NCBI GenBank assembly: GCA_013397455.1
Contig: VYZB01000057.1
Coordinates: forward strand, 2,778,646 to 2,842,645
DNA from: Crotophaga sulcirostris
Lineage: Eukaryota > Chordata > Aves > Cuculiformes > Crotophagidae
DNA: 64,000 bases
Direction: 5' to 3'
This document shows, one piece after another, positions 51,601 through 64,000 of this stretch (position 1 is its first letter; each line of letters begins with the position of its first letter). The notes under the pieces are model-generated. The model was not told where the DNA came from. It ran no database searches and was given only the letters and a program-made list of their open reading frames with translations. The translations under genes and the position numbers were made by a program.

Positions 51601-54600
51601 ATTTATTCCCTGTAGGATCTTTAGAGAGCAGAAGAAAATGATGCAGAGGGTCCTGAATGACCCAGGTGATGCACCTGACCTAAAGGCTGGAAGATGCACA
51701 GTCTAACAGATCAGCTGTATAAACGCACAGTCCACTGCAGAACCAGAGGCAATAGGTGTCTCCTTTCTGTAGACTGATCTAACATGTGCCCATCAAGGCA
51801 TTGCTAGGGCTATAAAGTACCTGGGTCCTTGTATTTCTTATGCACGTATTCTGGATTAGGTTGGCACCAGCTCAGGGGTCTGAAAGGGTGCACAGAGCTG
51901 GTATGCTTGAGCATTGTAACTGGGAAGGAAGAATCCTCTTTGCTCCAACTGGTAATTCACCTTTTACCTGGTAGTACGCACCATTGTTCCCTGTATAAGC
52001 ACTCCTATGATTCCATGTTTAAGCCTTCTACCTTGCCTGACTAATATTTGCTGCCAGTTTATTAAGAAATAGGATCACGTTGCTAGTACAACTTTTTTCA
52101 AACAAATCTCTAGAGTTCACCGGCCAATGAAGAAAGAGTTACAAAAAAGAAAGCTTATAGCCTGTCAAATACAAATTCTGTGAAACCGATTTTATATTTA
52201 AGGTACATTTATGTTTCCTGCTGTAGTAGTACGAATTACGATGATGTGATTTAATGGTCTGTTAGCACAATAATGCTCTGTGCCTTAAAACTGACACAAA
52301 TTTCTATACTCCATTTGGGTGTCACCAATGGCTCTGAATGCAATGGGATGTGTTCTTCCATTATCTAGCTATTTACGCCTTGTCTGATGATGGATTTAGG
52401 ATTTTACAGATTTCAGACATATTTTTCTGAGTTTTACATCTCTAAATATTTACTTCCTTTTGCCAGAACAACTGATTGATACGGGCATCTCATACAATTG
52501 AAAATGACATTTGGCAGGTTGTGTCAAATTGATACATGTATTCACTACTTCTTAAATGCAGATTTACTCTGTAGAAACAGTAGATAACATGAATCCTAAA
52601 AAAAAATCCTAAAAAATTTGTGTTGTTTTATTTTAAAATAAAATAAATGCTTATATGCTAGTTTCTTTTACTCTTCTCTAGATTCTGCAGTCACTTTCAA
52701 ACTCTATTTAATAAATTAATGCATTTTAGACCGAAGGAAGTACTATAGGCCCACTTCCAGTATTTCTTTAATGGGCTGTATCATGCTGATAAACTGTGTA
52801 TGCCTTCCACAAATGGGCCATTACAAGAGCGAAGGTATGAAAAATAAATCTCTGTACATTGGCATTAAAGGGTGAGGGGTAATTTTAAGATGTGGGAACA
52901 CTTGATTGAATACAGATGTCATTTTATCTGAGTGAAATCAACACAGACTTTGTTTGCAGTGGTTTAAAACAAAACATTGAAGCTTCTTTTAAAACAGACA
53001 GCTTCTTTTCAGGAGGAAGCATATCTCCTAACATGCAAGGAGGTGTTTACCTCTTTCTGTAGAGTTATGTACAGCTAGTTTTCCTCTACCTATATATTGT
53101 TTCAGAGTTAGATGCATATACAAATCAATGTACTGCCCTACGTCTGTTGCATGTCTTCTGAGGTTAGTGCAGCCTTGGAAGAGGCATGATGGATCTGCTT
53201 CTGCATGTCCTGAGGGCAGCAGCTCCCATGGGATGTCTTATGCACATGCTGGGTCTAGGGTAGCTAGAGCTAGAAAGAAGGAGAGCTTCAGATAATCTCT
53301 TTCTGGTGTCTCAGAGGAGGGCCAGCTACACAGCCTGGCCAGGAAGCCAAGCGGAGATGACCAAACCAAGAACAGCAATCTGTCACAGTTCAGATACTAC
53401 TCATAAGAATGGGACCAAGCCACCTTATGACAGCAGTTTTGAGGTAAGAGCAGCAAACCTAACTCTTTACCTGGTAGACACTGTGTGACTCCCTTTCTGC
53501 AGGTTCGGGTGCAGGAATGGTGAATTCATTTGCTTTGGGATTGTTCAGTGAAGGTTCAGTTGCTTTCATTCAGCCCAGACAGTACTTTACACCGCTTGGA
53601 TGTGGCATTAGTGCTGTACCTTAATCTGCCAGGGAACAGGCTGAAGCTATTTAAATATTTGTTACAAAACATTAACTAAAGCTTCAGGAGCACTGTTAAT
53701 ACCCTTTTTAGTTTCAGAAGCTATAGTATTATTTATAGTGTTCACACACAGCTAACTAAACTCACTCTCATAGGAATTTGATGATCAAATGAGGTGTCCT
53801 GGACTCAGCCTGTGGCAAACCCCGTGAGAAATAGTCGGTGCACCCAGCCTGCCATGAAGGACTGGTTTACAGGACTTAAATGAAAAGCCTAATTTTCAAG
53901 TTATATATCAGGAGACAGTTATTGAAATAATATCCTAATTTAATCAATAATAATTTAAGGATTTCTAATTTCAGCTGCCTTTCATAAATTTTAAAGACAG
54001 AGCTGAGTCACAGAGTGTTGCTAGCAGGCAGAGCGTTGAGGTAAGGAAACAGGATTGCTCACAACAGCCAAGCAGGTATGCTTAGTTTTCAAGCCTGCTA
54101 GCCTTGACATATTTCCTTTAATTTTTCTAAAATCCTCTTGTCCATCTTAATTATGCTGTGTAGTCTCATAGGGATTTGATAAGGGCAAACATGAACTATT
54201 AATTTTCAGCTTCAGGGTGTTAAAATAACTGATGAAACTTGTACTAAGAGAAAAAAGATAGGCATCTTCAGTGTCAGAATATGGTGCTCTGTGTCTGAAG
54301 AGTATTTGATTTATATATCGTACCCTCTAGCAACCTTTACGTTTTCAAACCAACAGGAAACTGACCTTTGCTGGAATACAGGGCATATGAAAGTGCCTGG
54401 GATAACAGACCTCCCTATCAGCAGTTTGCGATCAGCTTTTGCAAGGTATGTTTCAGATATGATATCTATCTGTAAAATTGTGTAATTTCAAATATTTAGA
54501 GATAAACTCACAATATGGTACATGAGAGAATTGCTGTAGCTAGTTAACCTAAGGGATGTGAGGATAGTTTGTAGACTGAAAAATATGCCAGTCTTTCAAA

Positions 54601-57600
54601 TACAATACTTTTGAGATGCAGCATAAGCAAAGGTTGTATGGTTAGAAGATCTATTTTCTTCCAAGTGCTTATAGCAAAAAGATAAAAGCAACAACATAAC
54701 TCCAAATAAATCATGCCTGTTAAGATTACCTCCTTAGTTCTGGCAATCAGATAAGCCTCTAGTTGGGAAAAGATCTGTTTAAACTAACAGTCATATCTGT
54801 TAATCATTGCTAATTTACATCAACTTGAGACCTAACTGATGAAAGAAGTTTAATCGTAACAATACTTCAAAATACTAAAAAATGTCCAGTTTTGTTGCTA
54901 AAATGCTGACTTCAGTGTTTGAGTCAAACACACTCTGAAGCTTCCAGTTACCTGATATGCTGACCTAGTGGGGAATGGGACCTGATCATCTTAAACAACC
55001 ACCATGCAGATGACACAAACACAATCAGACTCAGTGATAAAATGAACTTAAAGGAAACAAAAAATTCCAGGGAAAAATGAGCATAAAATAAAGATGAAAA
55101 AGAATGGGGGTTGGAAAGAGAAAGTACTGTGTGTGGTTGTTAGGTAAAGTAAGATTGGTCACAACAGCATGATTACAGAAATGAGTGACTTGTGAGTTAA
55201 TAACAACAGGTATTCTGTGATATTACCAGAATCAGGAAAAGAAAAAGGTGTAAAATTGAAATGAGAGGCTGTGGGTTGTCTGGTCTTCTCCAAACCAGAA
55301 GATCCATCATATAGTACAGCCAATATTTTGTCAAGTATTCCCTCTGCAGAAGTGGTTGGGCAGTTGAGGGTAAAAACAAGCAAGAATTTGCGTCTCAGGA
55401 AATGAATTTTAAGACTAGAACACAATCTTAATTTGACTGATTTGGGTGCCTGGACCTACTTCTTCCTCTGTTCTGCACAACTAGAAAGTATCTTGCCTGG
55501 ACAGAGATAATATAAAACAGTGCTTTGTGTTGGTTCTTATTTTGTGAAAGTTAAAGTAAAATTCAAATAAGGATTTTATGGTGGGAAAATGGATCTGAGT
55601 CAGAGCTAGAGGAACATGTATTTGCAGGAGTCTTGTTATAGATATGTAATGTTTCAGCTAGAAGTTGAGAAATGGTGGTTGTAGTTGCAGGACAGAATTG
55701 CATTGCTGTAGCAGTTAAGTAGCTCTCTGGAATATTCTTGTAGTTAAGATGTTTACCCAGATTTATCACTTTATGTGATAAAAACAATAAAATGAGCATC
55801 CTTCATGTGGCTTTTTCCAACCTAGTGTATCAATGTAACACAGAGGTACTGGTGAGTCCTGTTTGCCTCTGTTTCATAAGCTGCAGCTCAAACAGGCTTA
55901 TCAATAGTAAATGAATATTTAATATGAAAAATATTAAATGTATTTGGTCAAGGTTCCACAAAAAGGTCACATTCTTAGGAGTTTTTATCAATAATTTGGA
56001 TGAGAGAATAAACCTGTTACTTAAGGGCTTTATTTTGATTTTCTTTGTACACCTAAGTGTTGCTGTTTCTAAAAGAAAACACTAGAAGAAACAGCTAGTT
56101 TGACTTAAACAAAGTAAGGAAAGCTTTATATGTAGGTTTTCCCTTCTTTAAACTATGTTTATTTCCTTCAGGAGCCTGAAATCAGCATTGCTCGCTCTTG
56201 CAAACTGTAGCCAAACCCCCCAAGTATCTGAGCAACAAAACTGAAAACTCGTAAGTAGCCACGGAATGTGCTATTTGTACCAGTGGGAATGAAAAGGGAG
56301 ATGGTGGATATTTGTCTAGTCCAGTGTTGGCAACTTTACTCATTCAGTATGGAAATACATTTGCATAACCTTTAGAATTTAGAAATGCAGCAAGCCACTA
56401 AAACATACGTAAATTAAATGGATTCTACATATTCATAGGCTCCCCGCATGATGTTAGATTGTTTAGCTTTCATGGTTTATTTTGTTACTTTCAATGGTGC
56501 TATTAATCATACTTTCTCATTTTCTTTCACTGCTAGGATTTGACAAGGATTTTCTTTCACCTTGAAAAATTGCATATTCTGAGGAGTTTCTTTGCAATGC
56601 TCCTGTACACTTAGCACACCCTGCTGAGTGAAGGCAGCTTGTTTTCTGCATTGCACTTCTTTCTGAAAGATGGTTTCAAATCCGTGGGTTTGATCTCTCT
56701 CTTGGTAGTGAAAGCTCATAAACAAATATGTCTTTCAAATTATTTTTCTACTGGAAGCCTTTATGATTCCATTGAAGAGGAAACTGAACTAACTCAATAA
56801 GCAATGGACCATAAGGCAGTAAACTGATACATTGTTAATTTTTATTGCTGAAGTTTCTTTCTACTACTTTGGTTCAAAATGCTTTGCCTATTTTATTATG
56901 CTGAATTTTTATGATTGCGATGGTAAATCCTTCTAATATTCTACTCTATATGTTTTGTTGAGATGTGTTTGCTGTAGCAAGTGACAAGGCAGGGAGCATA
57001 GCGATATCTCCTCCCAAAAGAACAAAAAAAGAGACCAGACATTTTACAAAGAGACCTGCAAGTTGTTGGCCAGGTCTAAAAGAGCACCTGGCTGGCAGCT
57101 CTAGGAGCCTGCTCTTGATAGGCCTCAGAGAAAGAGCATTAAATGCCCAATAGAAACAAGGGATATGAAAGTAGCAGGAAAAATAGTTTGTGGTAGGTGC
57201 TCAGGAGCTACCTAAGAAAATATAAGCTTTGCCAATTTCTTATGCATTTCTTAGCATTTTTATGTATTGTAGTAGCGGACTGAGAGCCCAGGGGGAGCTG
57301 GGCCTTAGAGATTAGAGATCTGGAGGCGCAAGTTCTCATTAGGTTGCAGAACCGGTGCTCTTATTCAAGCTATAATTTCTCTCTGCTTTTTCAGGTGCTT
57401 CTGCACTGTGTTTAATGGCACTCTAGAAATGCCATGATTGTTTTCGTTCCCAGCCTTAATTTCTCATGTTTGTTGATTACCTAGCAGAATGAGACCCCAG
57501 TCTTGACTAGGCTCTGCCATGATCCATCTGGCCAATATAAAATCCTGTTTAAAGGTTATCAAGGTACTGATTTTTCAGACTCGATTCACAGTGTGGCTTT

Positions 57601-60600
57601 TTAAATAGCTCTGAATACAAAAACACAATCTGCTCCACCAGATTGGGTTTTGGTCCTTCAGGTCCATTATTCTATTTCCAGCAGTTACTTTGTCTAATGC
57701 TTCAGCAGAAGGGAGGGGACAGACATAACATAGCTTGCCAACACTATGAAGGTTTCCATAAGGGCAAAACTCCATTTTTAATTCTGTGTCATCAGCTCCT
57801 GCCATTACTCACATTTGTTCCATTAGAAATATTTTTTTTTCCTGAAAATGATTGTTTTCTTTCAAAGTCCAATATGAGACAATAGAAAAAGAAATGCCCA
57901 GTCTATCAGAAAACTGCCTGGAGAAATGTTCTCTTTTCCGTCAAAGTTACTTATTACAGTTTTCTACTTTTCATGGTTAATGTGTATTTGAAGTTAACAA
58001 AGATATTCTGGAAATCTGACCCTCCTTTGAGGGTACTGATGTAAATGAGAGATAACTCAGTTTATCCCTAAGGTTAGTTCAGATTGATTTCTTCCCTTGT
58101 ACTGGTCTCTGATACAGTCCTTGATTTGTAAACTCTGTTGTAAATTGGATAATATTCCTCAATGAAATGAGTGCTTCAAGAAAAAAAGTGCATCTATGCT
58201 GTATTTGCTTGTGATTGTGGAACATTATTTTTAAACATGCTCATCCAGGTAGCTATCGTTATGGACTGCAATTCCTAAAGAACTGTAAACTTCCTACTTG
58301 GCCCACTATTAGTGACACAACTAGACAGGAATAAATGGGGATTTAGGGCCTAGGTGCTACATTAGTCCTTGTAGTCTCCCAGCTAGGCTTTCAAAAACCT
58401 TGGTCAGCCATTGCCTAATCCTTAGACCATCTAGGGGCCCTGGTTACGTTTCTGCCAGCACTGTTCCCCTTAAGACTAAGAATTTCATGTTTGCACCTTG
58501 GTGGCTTTGTACTGGAGTTCACTAATTATGCATCTGCTTCCCTGTGTTGTTTGTGTGACCTGACAAGTTGGCAGTTTGCTGCATGGCTTTTAAGCCTAAA
58601 GAAGGAGGAAATGCATTTTCTTTTCCCCACCCCATAGCCTTCAACTTTGAGAAACTGCACATGATGCATTACCCAAATAAAATGCTATCTGCTCTGTGGA
58701 GACTTGGATCTTCCAACAGCTGGGGTCCTTTGATACGATTTGATCTGTCACATCTCTGGATGAAAATATTCATAAATATTTTTTTCCCCATTTTGTAGGC
58801 TTCTGTGTTGAACAGGCTGCTTAGGTACCCTGCATGGGACTGTAATGTGCCAAAGCATCTCAGCTGTGAGTATGACAAAGCTGAGTTTGTGGGACTGTCG
58901 TTTCTGTGTGTCCTGTCTTAGGAAGGAAACATTTAATGAGGTCACAGGAATTGATACTGAGTGGTTCTCCTTTGACTTTTAAAAGGACTGCTTAGGTCAT
59001 AAGACAGCAATGGGGTAGTATTGGGTCTGAAGACAGCCTTCACCCTTGTTTAGTTGTAAAACTGGGACTGGAAGGCAATGCAGTTTAAGCCTTGTTTTAT
59101 GTGCAACTTAGATTTCCATTTGTTCCCTGCTTCACTGAGAGCTGCAACAGCAAATATGTTATCAGTAACACACTGGACATAACTACTGTGTTTCAAGATG
59201 TTGATAGGGGAATGGCACTCCTGTTATTTACTGAATCCCAGCATACTCATTTGCCAAATTCATAATGGAAAGTTTCCAAGACTGTGTTGATTTTTTTCAG
59301 AGCAAACACTGGTATTCTAATGTTGCTCTAATCTTCCTTGTTGCATAGAGTTACAAACGCCAGTGTAAGTTGATACAAACACCGGATAGGCTCAAAAATT
59401 GTTAAAGATACCTGATTCAAATGGGAAAATGCAAAGATGTTTCTGCAGTGTTTACAGTTTCATTTTTATTTGCTTGGTGTACAGATGCAGTGAAATTTAC
59501 TGTCAGTGCATTTAATTCTTAAAAATAGTGCTTAAAGTTTAAAACGTGTTTCTCCTAATTTATACACTTTACTGAGCCTGGGTAGTCTTCTTCAGAAAAT
59601 ATTTAAAATAGCATTTAACCAATTTAATGCATACTTAATAGATACTTGTTTTTTGCTAAACAGCTGTTTTTTAAAAAGACATACATGTTCTGGTTGCTCT
59701 TCCAGTCAGCTTATCGTTAGGAGTGTGCAAAGAACAAGTATTAATGTCAGTTTAAATGCTCTTGGCAGTGAGAATGTAGATATTTTTATTCTATTGTAAT
59801 CATAAGGCTCTGAAAATATAAAAAATTACAGAGTGAGTTATCAAATCAAGAACTATTGAAAGAATACCAGAAAAGCTAGAATTCAGGTGAGACAGTATTC
59901 ATACTTACCAGATGTTTCTATTCATTACTGATGCTCACAGAAGGGAGTCCACTTCTAAACGATGGGCGCTGTCAGCTTAATTTCTATAGCTGTGAGGAAC
60001 AAAGGCTAGCCCATGCCAATTTTGTTCTGATTGCTTTAAAAAGAGGTGACTCAGTACTCCATTACCATTTCCCTTAACCACCTAAATGCACTTAAGTTTT
60101 TTCTGATGTAGTTTTTAATGATAAATATGAATAATGTCAATGCAATTACAAAGGTAAAAAAAATAAAACATCAAACCTATCCTGCCTCTGACAGGTTGAG
60201 CTGGGTAACTTATTGTCTTCAGTGCTTAATTAACTAGGCCTGCTGTGTGGCTTTTGTGCAGGAGGAGACAGTATGTAGTTCAGAAGCTTTAGTTTCAAGC
60301 TTACTGATATTAAGATTTCAGAGGTAAATCTGTGTATTAGATTTTGTCCATGTCCATCTCAAAAGAAAGAGATAGAATGATTATTCATTAAGGACAAATC
60401 TCTTTATAAAATATTCTGTTTCAATATTTTAAATCTCTTCCCTAGACTGAATTCAATTTTTCCTGATCCTTTCATTATGGTACGGTTTTGCTGTTTCTTT
60501 CTGTGTTTCTTCTCTGCCTGCATGTCTTGAGAAGAAAAGGGAGGCTGTCAGTGTGACCCATACTCTCTGCCCCTGGTGCTACACTGCAGTGAAAGGACAG

Positions 60601-61962
60601 TTATCCTTCTGTGATACCCTTGGGAGGCATTCAGTAAATGAGGGAGCTGTTTAGGATGTGATGAAATAGCACTTGGGCTGCTGAGACTTTGAAATAGTAG
60701 CTTAAGTTCAGATATTCCTATCTGTATCTTGCCATCAAATAAGGTAAGAGCATAACTCCTTAGAAAAGAAAGCTGCAGTTTTCAGTCAGTGTGTGCTGTT
60801 CAACTAACAAACAAAACATTAAATTTTCTCAAATCTTCAAAAAATTCAAACTTACAATATGCATTTGCCCTTAAACATAAAGCTACTTCGTAATTTCAGG
60901 GTACTCTGAACACTCGGGTAACAGAGCGTTTTACGAACAAAATGAGTGTGGTAATAATAGCTGTTGTAAAATGAGTTATTTTGTGTCTCTAGATTTATAA
61001 ACATTAATGGCTTAATATGTTATATATTCTATCTCCAGCCGGTTGAATTAATCCTCTCAGCAGAAGCAATATAAATTTAGACTATATTTTCCAGATGATT
61101 TTGCTTACTTCTGATCCCCTTTAGTACATAATGTGCTGTAGCTCTAAGAAAATTAATGCTTACAAGTGTAGATGTTTATATGAGTCTGCAAAGCTGGCGT
61201 AAAGTTGATGACACCTTGTATGCCCAAAGGAGCTGACATTCACTGCTTAATGAAAAAAAAAATCTGATCTTTAGGCCGATTATAGTGCTATAGATTAATG
61301 CGTCAATGACTCTATTTGAAAACATTATCTTGTGCTTGCATAGCAATTTATGTAACTCAGATTGCAAGAAAGGAGAAATGTGAACATAACCCATTAAAGG
61401 CACAAGTCAAGAATAACCGAACTGAATTCAAAATACTGCAATTTCAGCTAGTATTAGCAGATCTGCTTTAATCTTTGCTAGCTCTCCTAGGTAGCAATTT
61501 TCTCGTGTTGAACTTGATCTTCATTTGAATAAGGTGCTGGTTGCAGTTTCCACAATGAGTCTTTGAGGGTGCTCTCATTGTTCCTATAATTTTACTACTT
61601 CAGCTTGAAGATTTCCTGTTATACAGCAGGCACAGTGTGTGACTTTATACTGTGCTTATGTATTGCACCTCTCTCCATTACTTTGCTTTTCTTTTACCCA
61701 AGAAGCAGCAGATCCCAAAGCAGAAATTAAGGAATAGTAATGCACAAAGAAAAAAAATCTCCTCATTGCAGAGAATATTGGTAGACATGTTTCTTCCACA
61801 GTTGTCAGTGGGAATTCAGAATTTTACCCTTGGTGCAGATATTGAGACGTGAAAGTTTCAAATTAAAGGTATTTATCAAATTAAGCCATTATTTTTGGAA
61901 TGGGTATAATTAAGGAATAGCTCTGGAAACTGCTGTGTTCTGAGTAAATGACTGAGCCTTGT
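51601..61962. other. Long unique noncoding stretch
   Basis: No gene is supported over about 10 kb. Items seen are an 18-bp A/T palindrome at 52626-52643 (TTTTATTTTAAAATAAAA), a TAAT/ATCAAT-rich segment at 53921-53970, an 8-base T run at about 57832, and GC-richer patches at 53.2-53.4 kb and 58.4-58.6 kb. Open frames of 60-88 codons overlap on opposite strands, for example 58568-58798 against 58669-58945, and have no recognisable content. Confidence 0.55.
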
Positions 61963-61981
61963 AAAAAAAAAAAAAAAAAAA
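61963..61981 (+). repeat. Uninterrupted 19-base A tract
   Basis: Nineteen consecutive A residues form the longest homopolymer in the window. AGTAAA, a minor polyadenylation-signal variant, lies at 61943-61948, 14 bases upstream. The combination could mark the 3' end of a retroposed transcript, but no recognisable gene body, target-site duplication or SINE lies upstream. A slippage-expanded A run is the simpler explanation. Confidence 0.8.
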
Positions 61982-64000
61982 GATGTCTTCTGAATATTTG
62001 AGGTAAAAGCAGCAATAGCCAGCAAGTATGATGGGAGGAATGAGAAACTAACCGAAGACTCAGGGGTAGGGAGATGGATGATTTCTAAACAAGACTGCAG
62101 ACTGCTGTGTATTGACGTGCCCAATTTTTCATACAGTGTTAGCAATGAAGACTTGTACTTTATTGATTCAGTAGAATTTTTCAGGGTAAAAATCATACTT
62201 AGTAATGTCTGGTTTAGTAAAAGTCATACTTAGGAAAAAAAGCAAATAAATCCCATCAAGTTAAAAAATGCATGTATGATTTGCTTTGAGCAGATTTGTT
62301 TATCTTAGACTTTTCTAGATTAAATACATGTTTTGATATATAAAGAAAATTACTTTTTTAAATTCCAAAGTAGATTATTTCATTTTGGCTTGTGTCAGAA
62401 TTCTAATGGTCCTCTAATGGTTTATTGAAACTCATACAGAACCCCTTACTCTGTCACTTTTTGGGGAGAGGCCAGCTAAGACTTCACGGTTTTATCACAA
62501 CACCTCATCCAGCATGAAGATCAGTGCTGTGCTCCTGCACAGGAGATGTTGTCTTGCCAGGCAGAGTTTTGGAGACTTCAGATTCCCTTGTGACGTCGTA
62601 GAAAAAATAATGGAATTGTGAACTGTCTCATAACTAAAAGTTTACTTTTAGCCAAATGATACAAGGAAGTTCAGTTTGACTTGACTAAAACTATCGTATT
62701 CAACCCTTCAGATGAAAAAAATGCTGATTTTGGATGAAAAATTATTTTTTAAGTAGTAGGCTGTAAGGGGGGATATTTTTTGTTTCAGAGGAGCTAGACT
62801 ACTGTCATCTGCTCAAAACTGAGCATTTATTACAAGTGCATTAGAGCTTTGAGCAAAGACATAATCTTAACTGGACTTGATATTTTGCTTTAGCCATGGT
62901 AGTTTATGGATAAAAGCCAGATCCAGAACGTTGAAGGAAGTAATTAGTTTATTACTAGCTTGGATAGCTGGTAAGATTTAAAAAGCTTATGAGCATACAA
63001 ATGGTTTCTCAGATCTTAAAAGAGAAAGGATGCATGCGTAAGTGAAGTTCATGGCATAAAAGAAGGTGTTGACAACAACAAATTTGGAGATGGACTCTTT
63101 CAGAAGACAGAAGCAGTTAAACCTTGTCAAGTTGCTGATAGTACACTGGTTGTCCCTCCTGTGGCTAATGAGCATGGATAGCAGGAGAAGGCTTTTGTGC
63201 TTCTGCAAGGGCCAGTGAACTTCTCTTCTGTGCTCTTTCTGTACTACTAAATAAAAGAGATAGAGAGTTATTTCCAACACTACTGGCCATTCAGACTGCT
63301 TATGCCCACTGCATATTTTGTTCTGTGCTGGCTGGCAGTGTGAGACATTTTTGAGTGTGGCTCAGAAGACAAGAGACACCACACCCAACAGCAGTATTAG
63401 ATTCAGCTCCCAACATGCGCATCTGCAGTGCTCTCTCAGCAGACTTTTCCTTCCCCAGCTGCTCACGTCTTCACAGCACGCTGCCATACGTGCCATATAG
63501 TTTCATGTTGCAAAGCTCCTCTTTGATGGGCTGTAACACAGGCTTTATTTCAGACACGTTGGAATGCGAAAGCTCCCCGACCCCATATTACGTGCATCTT
63601 AGGGCCATAAGGGTGTTAAATAGGGTTGTGGCCCTGCTTCATTTAGTAGTACACTGTGTGGCTTTAATGTCAATACAGATGTGTCTACACAAGAGTGGCA
63701 GGGGTAACAAACATGCTGTATATTCATGCAGCACAAGGGGCATCTTTATGTAGGAAACCATTTATGTAACAGCATTCAAAGCTGTGGCTATAAACAACCC
63801 CTAAACTTTCCCAACATACTTGTCTTTGGAAACTAATACATTTACTTGAGAGAATATTTTTTTATTCTGTGAGCTGTTTAGGAATTTCTTGCGTGACTAT
63901 TCTTTCTCAGTGTTTTGTGCTGCCTGCTGAAGTAATTTTTTGGCTGCCTTCTTTCTTCAATGACAGGAAAATGTGAAAAAGTTGCTTTGACAATCAAGTT
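61982..64000. other. Unique noncoding sequence to the window end
   Basis: No complete or partial gene is recognisable. A TGACGTCG element, one base from the consensus cAMP-response element, lies at 62591-62598. From 63.4 to 63.75 kb the sequence is GC-richer with several CpG dinucleotides and carries overlapping plus-strand frames of 60 and 132 codons. Neither has a family motif or a convincing start context. The right edge may continue into something not visible here. Confidence 0.5.

Noticed and set aside
56765..56800. GAGGAAACTGAACTAACTC, resembling a reverse MIR
   Set aside because: The flanking MIR blocks are missing, and the match is within chance for 64 kb.
58500..58580. GTTTGTGTGACCTGACAAGTTG-like stretch suggesting another MIR
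   Set aside because: Only about 15 bases resemble the MIR core and the neighbouring blocks are absent.

Overview
The window looks like nuclear DNA from a bird. Two fragments near the start and at about 43.8 kb match the 3' part of CR1 LINEs in the form typical of avian genomes. The second still ends in the CR1 terminal octamer-type repeat (ATTCTATG units). The other recognisable repeats are a few decayed MIR-type SINE remnants. By eye the sequence is AT-rich and poor in CpG, with low repeat density and no satellite. I cannot name the species or the locus.

I find no protein-coding gene, rRNA, tRNA, CRISPR array or bacterial-type element. Open reading frames reach at most 165 codons, overlap one another on both strands, and show no family motif, low-complexity bias or linked exon structure. 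They are what stop-poor noncoding DNA gives by chance. The window is best read as intergenic sequence (a gene desert) or the inside of a very large intron.

Layout: 1-345 is an old CR1 fragment. From 0.35 to 43.8 kb there is mostly unique sequence with MIR-like remnants near 1.1, 5.5, 20.8 and 34.7 kb and a possible reverse-strand CR1/L3-type remnant near 36 kb. A polypyrimidine tract lies at 16.2 kb, and small hairpins lie at 2.0, 15.8 and 18.8 kb. At 43.81-43.99 kb is a better preserved CR1 3' end. From 44 to 47 kb is an AT-rich repeat-free stretch. At 46.07-46.23 kb it holds the most striking signal in the window: four inverted repeats packed into about 160 bp, one a perfect 17-bp stem and two resembling paired SOX-type sites. 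From 47 to 64 kb there is unique sequence with simple A/T tracts.

No genes act together here. If the window has a function it is most likely regulatory, and the 46.1 kb cluster is the first place to test.
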